Shown in pieces: positions 1 through 6,191 of a stretch of DNA of 10,790 nucleotides; positions within the stretch are counted from its first letter, which is position 1; the number at the start of each line of letters is the position of its first letter. The stretch spans positions 1 to 10,790 of the forward strand of contig JBAJNK010000070.1 in NCBI GenBank assembly GCA_036881805.1, given 5' to 3'. Below the pieces are notes generated by a model. That model searched no databases. It saw nothing but the letters and a program-made list of their open reading frames with translations, and was not told the DNA's origin. The translations under genes and the position numbers were made by a program. Source of the stretch: JANQLC01 sp036881805 (lineage in GTDB: Bacteria > Bacteroidota > Bacteroidia > Flavobacteriales > JANQLC01).

Positions 1-1668
1 ACTTTTCCAACACTCATGCAGCTTACCATTACCAGCATTTTTATTGGTTTCTTGGCCGCTTCTATCTTTCTTCAGATCTCTGGCACAAGTTCGACAGGCG
101 TAGAGGCGTTCGCACGTGGGTTGAATCCAAAGAGGAGACGCTCGGGCGGTCTTATGCGCGCGATAACAAGAGAGCGAAAAAAAAGATCTTCGACAATCTT
201 CGCAAGTGATGGATGTAACGGCACAGCCGAGACCATTTTTAGTTCCACAGTAAGACCTACATTGCCTACAGAGATCTTCGTGACATTTGTGTATCTTTCG
301 GAGATCGAATTTATTACAACTGGGGCAGAAATAACCCGACTTGTTGAAAAGCGCGGGAACGCTTGTCAACACGTCAAAATGCTCGCTGTGGTGATACAAA
401 TACAGAGGTTTTCCCGATTTCCTTTCGTTAGCCCTAAAGATGACCGAATTGTGATGTTCCCTTGAAAAAATCACCACTGGGTGATCGCAAAAATGACTGT
501 GTTTACACAATTCCTTAAAATCTTTTAAATCTAAAGCTCTGTCGAAAGGCAATTTGCACGCTTCTAAAATTTCCCTGGCTTCCTTTTTGACGGCATAAAC
601 GTGACGTTTTGACGTGGTCTTAAGATAATCGCCTGCCATATTCCTCCTTTGTTGCAAAGCCCTAATCTTGGCCGCCATGAGCGCCACCACGGCACAGTGC
701 GGATGGAAAGGTTTCTCGGGAACCTTAAGTATTGACCTTTTGTTTTTCAATAGCTTATCTACAGTCTTCCCAAATTCTTGAAGGCTGCGTTGATTTCTAG
801 TCAACCCCCCGCCTCTAGGCAAGCGTACGTGATATACGTCTACAGAAAAAGAACCATCGCCAACATCTACGACTAGATTAGACTGAATTATGTTTTCAAA
901 CATTTCAATGCAAACTCTGGCGTCAAATTGTGCTAATCTAACTACTGGGCAAATAAAAGGATTATTTAGATTATTACTTCTAAACCTTAACTGGACGTAA
1001 TCGTTCAGTTCCATATTCCTTCTCATCATCTGTTCCAGATCTGTTATGAGATGAACAAACGCTTGTAACCGTTCTTGCGGTTCCGGTCTTTCGTCTACAA
1101 TCAACGCATATCTCCTTCCCGTCACGCCAAATCTTTTGTTCTCGAACGTTGCGTGACTTTGCAATGTCACGTATTCACCTACCATGTCATCGAAATACGG
1201 TAATTGGTCTGTAACGAAGGAATTGGCTGGCGGCGAGACCGTAAAAGTGCTTCTACTACGTCTAGCAGCTGGAGTAGCAATTGTAGAGGAGTCTTGATGA
1301 TCTCTATTCTCTTCGTCAATTCCGCCAATTTGATTTTCTGAGGAAATCGGGACAGAACTGTCATTTTGAAACGCCTCAGAAAGTCGCTTACAGATATCTA
1401 GAACTTCTGCTGGGCACAAATCCGCTCCTCCTTCACCTGCGCAGCCGATTTCCAAGGAAGTTTCACATTCGACATTGGACAACAACATTGGAATTTCGAC
1501 ATTGACCATTCTGTCAACCGTATCGTAGTCACTGCCCCAAAACAGTTCAAAATCAAAATCTTCGTTATCATCATCGCTTCGCCACTCCGTGAAATGCGCG
1601 GAATCTTCAGAAAATCGTCTAAACAGATCCACGTCTTCCAATATCCTTTCCATCGACCTATCGCCCAT
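1..1668 (-). CDS. polB: Protein-primed DNA polymerase B (Maverick/Polinton/adintovirus type), N-terminal part; truncated by window edge
   Basis: The minus frame is open from an ATG at 1668 (context ACCATGG, a strong Kozak) to the window edge, giving 556 residues with no stop. Residues 1-160 are acidic and variable. Residues about 170-290 resemble the conserved pre-polymerase region of animal Polinton PolB, including a QSN motif (262-264) and YHVRLPRGGG (279-288). Residues 325 (Cys in HPHCAVVAL) and 430 (His in SEHFDVL) are spaced and surrounded as in OTU-type cysteine proteases; an active protease is inference only. Residues 448-553 form a Cys/His-rich zinc region starting with CPSC, then CRQC, CEDC and CRTC, typical just before the exonuclease domain of these polymerases. 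The exonuclease and polymerase motifs would lie to the left of the window. The family copies the element using a terminal protein as primer. Family assignment is from recognised sequence pattern and was not searched. Confidence 0.86.
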   Translation of the reverse strand, partial: MGDRSMERILEDVDLFRRFSEDSAHFTEWRSDDDNEDFDFELFWGSDYDTVDRMVNVEIPMLLSNVECETSLEIGCAGEGGADLCPAEVLDICKRLSEAFQNDSSVPISSENQIGGIDEENRDHQDSSTIATPAARRSRSTFTVSPPANSFVTDQLPYFDDMVGEYVTLQSHATFENKRFGVTGRRYALIVDERPEPQERLQAFVHLITDLEQMMRRNMELNDYVQLRFRSNNLNNPFICPVVRLAQFDARVCIEMFENIIQSNLVVDVGDGSFSVDVYHVRLPRGGGLTRNQRSLQEFGKTVDKLLKNKRSILKVPEKPFHPHCAVVALMAAKIRALQQRRNMAGDYLKTTSKRHVYAVKKEAREILEACKLPFDRALDLKDFKELCKHSHFCDHPVVIFSREHHNSVIFRANERKSGKPLYLYHHSEHFDVLTSVPALFNKSGYFCPSCNKFDLRKIHKCHEDLCRQCRSYCGTKNGLGCAVTSITCEDCRRSFFSLSCYRAHKTARASPLWIQPTCERLYACRTCARDLKKDRSGQETNKNAGNGKLHECWKS

Positions 1669-1677
1669 GGTCAGACT

Positions 1678-1799
1678 CTAAAATTGGAACACAATTACAC
1701 AACAAGAATTGACATCAGCGAAGGCGCGCGGACAAACGCAAATATATTTTTTAAAGAAAAACGGACCTCGATGACAGAGATATAATCTCGGATGCTTAC
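1678..1799 (-). other. Probable 122-nt intron in the polB 5' untranslated region
   Basis: Reading the minus strand, CTACAG is followed by GTAAGC (cut after 1800). The segment ends in CCAATTTTAG at 1678, ten nucleotides before the polB ATG. Both sites fit the eukaryotic consensus. A short upstream ATG at 1816 would read through the junction and stop after seven codons (MVSNYRV), so the intron does not extend the polymerase and the upstream frame could act as a uORF. Inferred from splice-site strength only. Confidence 0.5.
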
Positions 1800-1800
1800 C

Positions 1801-2533
1801 TGTAGTTAGAAACCATAATTTGTTACACAAAGCGCTAGAAGTAGAAAATCCGCTCTGATTGGAAACTGGTTTGATCAGAAAACGTTTCAAACTTTTAACA
1901 CTCTATGACTTTAAGTGGACATTGAAGCACGTGTCAAATTAATATATGCGAAAAGAGTCGCTGCGAAAATGCAACGGACCGTGTCAGTTAGTAATGCATA
2001 CTTTTATTAATTACATTTATCTGCGTCAATCGAATAAGAAAAGCAACTGATGATTCGTTGCTGCATTTGCCGAATTAAGTTCAAACCTGGCAGATTTAAA
2101 GTTTATACCTTATTACCTAAAACTCTTTCGAATCAAATAATTGATAAGACAGAATCAGTTCAAAGCACGCCGACACATGCGAATGAAGTTAAAAAAAACG
2201 CACACACAAACAAACAAAAAAAAATCACGCTTATATGGATAAATTAAAAGAAGTTTAAAAAGTTATCGTGCGTCTGTAATCTCAGATTTCATGAGATCAA
2301 CTTGAGGGTCGTAATTGGTCATCATAAAAAGGGTCAGGGCTTGACCTATTTATTATTCAAGGCTATTGTTAATTTTCTTTTTGTTAACGGCTTACGCGCC
2401 ATCTTCAAATCTTTTGTCTTCTGGCGGTTGAACTAAATTTGCATAGATGAGAGATTTTTTTCGCATCAACGATTCCTTTACACGTATTACAACATTTTGT
2501 TAAAACGAATCGAACTAGTTTACAAGGGGGAAA
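1801..2533. promoter_or_regulatory. Divergent intergenic region between polB and the plus-strand 420-aa gene
   Basis: No convincing gene is seen here. It holds the polB leader and promoter at its left side and, toward the plus-strand gene, a reverse CCAAT motif (ATTGG, 2314-2318), a TATA-like CATAAAAAG (about 2323-2331), an inverted repeat GGTCA/TGACC with a 5-nt spacer (2332-2346) and a perfect octamer ATTTGCAT (2437-2444). Positions 2190-2225 are a run of A with scattered C on the plus strand. A 65-codon frame at 2050-2247 was not accepted as a gene. Confidence 0.5.
1927..1950 (-). promoter_or_regulatory. Probable polB promoter: TATA-like element and CACGTG E-box
   Basis: On the minus strand an AT-rich element TATATTAA (1946-1939) lies about 275 bp upstream of the polB ATG. 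With the proposed 5'UTR intron removed, transcription from near 1915 would give a leader of about 125 nt. A perfect E-box CACGTG (1928-1933, in the 9-mer GCACGTGTC) sits just downstream of it. The same 9-mer, inverted, occurs in the promoter of the 4425-5327 gene. Confidence 0.4.
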
Positions 2534-3796
2534 ATGGAAACCATTTCTTACGCCGTACCTTCGGACAATTTCACTCTACAAAATTTCAACCTAGATGATC
2601 TCGTTTGCGACATTGCGTGCAACGAAGAGGCCATTCAAAGCGAATTCAACAAAGAACCAGCGAATGTATTTAATCACATTGAAGACGCCATTTTAACTCC
2701 TCTTACGCCGCTCAACCCAGCCGTGCAACCAAAGAAGTCTGCTAGAAAGACCAGAAACGCTAATTACAACGCCAGTACGTCTTCATCGTCGAATAACAAT
2801 ACCAGCGGATCTTCGACGGCAGTTATTGCACCGCCTGTCCCTGTCGTAACCCCGACACAGCCCGCACAAAATTATCCTTTGAGCTTTGACAACACAGCTT
2901 TTCTGCCGAGTGCGATTGGTGGTTGCGAGGAAATAGTAACGTTTCTTTCTAATGGCCCGACAAATGCTGGCATACCCACTCCAGCTAAAAGTTCCAGCGA
3001 CGAATCCAACTTCTCTGTGAAAAAGCCAGTCCGTAAAGAGGATAATTGCAAAGACAAAACTCTTATTGAACAGTTAACAAACGCAAGCAACAAGCATTCT
3101 ACAGAAGTTAGAAACATTCTTTTAGACATGTATTTTACTCCGTTTACCGGCGAAACTGGATTGCAGGGAAGGGAAGTGGACAAACACATGCAAACATTTA
3201 GAAATAAGGTACATGCCGTCTTACTTTCCTTAGAAAATTACAGAGGTGCGATTGACGAATTAGAGTCCGCGATTTTTAACTGCGTCTTACCGCTAAATTC
3301 CGCCATGGCAAATTTCCCTGATGTGCACGATATATCAACTATCAGCGCCATTCGAAGGAGCAATGCCCTCAAACGTGCCAGGGAAGACAAACTTGCCACA
3401 GAACGAGAGCAGGTTTTGAAACAGGCTGTTGTAGATTATCTAAAACCGCCAAAATCATATTGCTTGGATCAGATATTTAGCAAACCGAATCACAAACAAC
3501 ATGAAGTACTTTTTCCTTGTTTCATGGGATACAAATTGCTTGTTGAAGACCCCGATATAAAAATACACCGTCTCAACATAAAAGATTTCAATGATTTCGT
3601 TAACTTTCTACAAGATCGCCTTATTAAAGATAAAAAGTACTACAAGTTATTCCTTCAATATCTCGTGGTTGTGGGAACTAAGCGCTGGGATATGTTTAAG
3701 CGATATGAACGCAAGGAAATTGATGAATTAACTTACACCGAGTTTTGTAGAAAACAGTCTAGGGAAAAACCTCCCCACGTTTTACTCTGCAAATAA
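2534..3796 (+). CDS. Unrecognised 420-residue protein with an IxCxE motif
   Basis: The start has an excellent context (GAAAATGG). I do not recognise the family. The N-terminus is acidic and contains L23-V-C-D-I-A-C-N-E31; residues 27-31 (IACNE) match the IxCxE variant of the LxCxE retinoblastoma-binding motif, with acidic neighbours at 21, 22, 26 and 32. A basic cluster KKSARKTR (67-74) may be a nuclear localisation signal. Residues about 80-110 are low complexity, rich in Ser, Asn, Thr and Pro. From about 175 to the end the protein looks folded and mostly helical, with a charged helix around RRSNALKRAREDKLATERE and a conserved-looking aromatic C-terminal part. It is the only plus-strand gene in the left half, divergent from polB and convergent with the next gene. 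A nuclear regulatory role is possible but is inference. Confidence 0.85.
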   Translation: METISYAVPSDNFTLQNFNLDDLVCDIACNEEAIQSEFNKEPANVFNHIEDAILTPLTPLNPAVQPKKSARKTRNANYNASTSSSSNNNTSGSSTAVIAPPVPVVTPTQPAQNYPLSFDNTAFLPSAIGGCEEIVTFLSNGPTNAGIPTPAKSSSDESNFSVKKPVRKEDNCKDKTLIEQLTNASNKHSTEVRNILLDMYFTPFTGETGLQGREVDKHMQTFRNKVHAVLLSLENYRGAIDELESAIFNCVLPLNSAMANFPDVHDISTISAIRRSNALKRAREDKLATEREQVLKQAVVDYLKPPKSYCLDQIFSKPNHKQHEVLFPCFMGYKLLVEDPDIKIHRLNIKDFNDFVNFLQDRLIKDKKYYKLFLQYLVVVGTKRWDMFKRYERKEIDELTYTEFCRKQSREKPPHVLLCK

Positions 3797-3797
3797 A
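3792..3797 (+). terminator. AATAAA polyadenylation signal overlapping the stop codon
   Basis: The TAA stop (3794-3796) of the 420-residue gene lies inside a perfect AATAAA hexamer. A second AATAAA is found at about 3853 in the following repeat. Confidence 0.6.
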
Positions 3798-4424
3798 ACA
3801 ACGACACAAACACATGTAATTTTGAAAACACGCTTGTAACTTTAATATTGAACAATAAAAACTTACAGACAAAAAAACTTGCAATGCCTCTGTCTTTTCA
3901 CTGAAGACCAGAAGAAAGCTTCGGAAAAAATTCAAAATCAATGTACTTTTTTAAAAAAGCCTTAAACACTGTTTTTCATTGAAAACCATACATTTTATGC
4001 ATTCACGCTTTTAAAATGACAATGAAAAAAACGCTTCTGTCTTTCACTGAAGACGACAAAGCTTTAACACGCTTGTAATTTTAATATTGAATAATAAAAA
4101 ACTTGACAGTACCTCTGTCTTTTTACTGAAGACGAGAAGAAAGCTTAGGAAAAAAATTCAAAACTCTAAAATCAATGTACTTTTTAAAAAAACTGCCTAA
4201 AACACTGTTTTTCACTGAAAACCATACATTTTAAGCGTTCACGCGTTTAAAAATCAATCTTCAAAATAACAACTGTCGAAAAATTAACACGCAATGTAAA
4301 AATATGAATAATGAAAAAACTTAAGACACTGTTTTACACTGAAAACGACACGTTTTAAGTTAAGAACTCACAGGTTCACGCCTCTTCGTAAAACTTTAAC
4401 ACAGTTCAAATGATTGTTCATTTT
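3797..4424. repeat. Convergent 3' region: imperfect 239-bp tandem repeat with six hairpin modules
   Basis: This gene-free stretch separates two convergent genes. A unit beginning AACACGCTTGTAA at 3827 recurs at 4066 (period 239) and a shorter partial copy covers about 4307-4360. Within it a short motif of the form CTGTYTT-TCACTG-AARAC occurs six times: 3892-3908, 3971-3986, 4039-4054, 4117-4133, 4207-4222 and 4331-4346. The arms are either GTCTT with AAGAC or GTTTT with AAAAC, so changes on one arm are matched on the other. The two main units also carry TTTAATATTG followed by AATAAA, which gives ATTAAA on the minus strand and AATAAA on the plus strand, so the block could supply polyadenylation signals to both flanking genes. 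Confidence 0.8.
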
Positions 4425-5327
4425 TCACAGTTCGTTGCCCTTCAAAATTTCTGCTCGGGCTCTCTTTAATGCAGCCTCATAGGCAAAATTTGCCGCTTGA
4501 ACGTTGACGGCTTCCATCCTTTCAATTTTGCGTTTACGATTGTTGAACATGAGCGCAAACGCCTCACCCTTCTCGCCATGGAATTCTGCAGACTTCACAA
4601 AACTGCAACGCCCTTCGTCATTCTTTCGTGCGCAGGTAAAAAACAACTTGTTAGCCAAGCGTTCGTCTTTGCATTTTTCCTTGTTCACCACTTCCAATTT
4701 GCAAGGTTCGTCGTGGATTTCACAGTATGGAACAGGATTTGGGTTCTGAAAGTCTTCAAGAACGCGCACTCTCAATTCGGCATAGAGGGCTGGTTTCTTC
4801 TCGTCAGCAGTCCAGGGAAGAAGGCATTTCGACGGACACCACCAACCAGTTTTCCCGTCATCATTCGTCTTGCTGGCCATCGGATTAAAACATAGAGGAC
4901 ATCGAAATAAGGCGTCCAGGAAATCGGCATCTTTTAACTGTTCTGCTTTGCGTCGTTCTTCCTGCAGCAAACTTTTAAAATCCGCGGAATCACGGGATTT
5001 CACGTGAATGGTTTTTTCCGGTTCGTTGGCAGTCAGGTCGACATCGACTTTCTTCCGTTTGTTATTACGCATTCTCTGGACTTCTAATTCTGCCTCTTTT
5101 ACTTCAGAAGAGATGCGATTTTGGCGCTCGGAATTGTACTTTTCTCTGGCGGCGAAGTCTTCGTGGCAACTATCGTCGATCGCTTCGCCTCGCAGAGTTG
5201 CATCAAGCTCTACAAGTTCTACCTTTTTAATCTCTTGTAATTCATCGTTTGAGTTCCCATCATCGCTGGCATCTGCCATGTCGTCAACGTATTTTGGAGT
5301 CTTGGCAGATCTGTTTTTACGCGACAT
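4425..5327 (-). CDS. 300-residue protein with zinc ribbon and GRF-like zinc finger
   Basis: It starts at an ATG at 5327 (A at -3), about 50 nt downstream of a strong TATA box. Residues 1-140 are highly charged and probably disordered or coiled coil, with a basic patch NNKRKKVD (88-95). A first zinc-binding set is C143-P-L-C146 and C164-P-S-K-C168 around WW. A second set, C202-E-I-H205 then FFTC232 and C241-SF, follows the spacing of GRF zinc fingers (CxxH, FxxC, CxF), a class known to bind single-stranded nucleic acid in topoisomerase III and nuclease families. The C-terminal tail is a basic helix (about 262-295). It would fit a nucleic-acid-binding or transcription role, but I cannot name a homologue. 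The ligand pattern is seen; the GRF label is inference from spacing. Confidence 0.85.
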   Translation of the reverse strand: MSRKNRSAKTPKYVDDMADASDDGNSNDELQEIKKVELVELDATLRGEAIDDSCHEDFAAREKYNSERQNRISSEVKEAELEVQRMRNNKRKKVDVDLTANEPEKTIHVKSRDSADFKSLLQEERRKAEQLKDADFLDALFRCPLCFNPMASKTNDDGKTGWWCPSKCLLPWTADEKKPALYAELRVRVLEDFQNPNPVPYCEIHDEPCKLEVVNKEKCKDERLANKLFFTCARKNDEGRCSFVKSAEFHGEKGEAFALMFNNRKRKIERMEAVNVQAANFAYEAALKRARAEILKGNEL

Positions 5328-5375
5328 CTTTTTCGACAGTTGTTAGCAAAGGTGATTTGGCATGCAACGACCGTG

Positions 5376-5422
5376 TATTTTATAAGTTGTTTGCTCGTGT
5401 ATTGCGAAACTCTGACACGTGC
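5376..5422 (-). promoter_or_regulatory. TATA box and E-box of the zinc-finger gene
   Basis: On the minus strand TTATAAAATA (TATAAAATA at 5384-5376) is a near-consensus TATA box; initiation near 5352 would give a leader of about 25 nt before the ATG at 5327. About 30 bp further upstream is a perfect CACGTG E-box (5416-5421, 9-mer GCACGTGTC on the minus strand). Confidence 0.65.
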
Positions 5423-5612
5423 ATTTATTGTCCGTGGTAACCACCATATATTTGTTCTCGTTCCCAAAGGAAGCGCTGTTGTAAAGGCATTTCCTTTAAA
5501 AAAACAAAAAAACAAAAATAAGAACAATAGTTTCAACAGCTCAAAGACCACACGGGGTGATTTTGAATGGAGACCAAAATTTTTCCCACGAGCAACCAGA
5601 AGGTTGCGAAAG
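5423..5612. other. Upstream region of the zinc-finger gene, no gene seen
   Basis: No coding frame is convincing. The plus strand has an A-rich stretch (5499-5526) and, at 5592-5607, a perfect 6-bp inverted repeat GCAACC/GGTTGC with a 4-nt loop. Confidence 0.5.
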
Positions 5613-5971
5613 TAATCCAACAACTGTTTACCCAACAGTGTCGGCAAGATGAAATAAATACTTGTTCGTGCACGTACAAACATTTACCACCAGAATAAAA
5701 GGTACAATACATCAGGATTATCTGTTTAATAAATATGCTAATCCAATGCCTTTGAGACCCGAAAAAATGCCGCGACAAGATCGAATAAAAGACGTGTACA
5801 AACGTACACCGCCAAAACAAGGTACAATACATCTGGATTATCTTTTATAATTATGGTAATCCAACGCCTGTTTACCTGGCTACAAAATGAAATAAAGGCG
5901 TGGGAATGTTTGTACAAACGTTCACCGCCAAAACACGTACAGTACATTCCAAAAACGTTTAATCTATATGC
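5613..5971. repeat. Three degenerate tandem repeats of about 115-126 bp
   Basis: Units begin with TAATCCAA at 5613, 5739 and 5857 (periods 126 and 118), and a remnant TAAT at 5972 gives a last period of 115. Shared blocks in order are TAATCCAAcgcctgttta, an ATGAAATAAA-like element, TGTACAAACgtt, CACCGCCAAAAC, GGTACAATACATC and GGATTATCT. Unit lengths are not all multiples of three and stops interrupt each frame, so coding is unlikely. The block lies between the 3' end of the spliced gene and the promoter of the zinc-finger gene. Repeated TGTACA or GTAC palindromic cores could be protein-binding sites. Confidence 0.75.
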
Positions 5972-6191
5972 TAATTTTTATTTACGCTTTACAGTAAATT
6001 TACTCTACACTTTTCTTGTGCATTTTTTTTTGGGGGGGGGACCAAAATCGTGGTAATTTTACGCTTTTAATAATTGTCAACCAAAACAATGCTTGATATG
6101 GTCTTTGCTAGCCCTAATCTAAACATTAGTCCCAACTTCAAATCATCGACTGAATGCCACATAAAGCTATGAAAAAATTTAAACTCATTCT
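5972..6191. other. 3' flank of the spliced gene, with polyadenylation signal and T9G9 tract
   Basis: A minus-strand AATAAA (5982-5977) lies about 210 nt beyond the proposed stop codon at 6192. The plus strand has nine T followed by nine G at 6023-6040, which is prone to length change and sequencing error. No other gene is seen. Confidence 0.45.

Noticed and set aside
16..465. 149-codon plus-strand frame
   Set aside because: It is antisense to the PolB zinc region, which has clear family motifs; its product is arginine-rich without domains.
1179..1364. 61-codon minus-strand frame
   Set aside because: Out of frame inside the continuous polB frame.
2050..2247. 65-codon plus-strand frame beginning MIRCCICR
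   Set aside because: Weak start context and an A-rich simple-sequence tail; no domain beyond a chance CCxC and no promoter or polyadenylation signal close by.
4497..4895. Plus-strand frames of 132 and 81 codons
   Set aside because: Antisense shadows of the zinc-finger gene, whose cysteine motifs establish the minus frame.
5662..5850. 62-codon plus-strand frame across the repeats
   Set aside because: Repeat-derived sequence without recognisable protein features.
5533..5947. Minus-strand frames beginning MYCT in the 120-bp repeats, with similar peptides in units 1 and 3
   Set aside because: The similarity follows from the DNA repeat; unit 2 reads differently, unit lengths break the frame and no start context or splice signals support translation.
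6023..6040. T9G9 tract as a telomere-like or G-quadruplex element
   Set aside because: A single homopolymer junction without repeated G runs; more likely a slippage-prone site.
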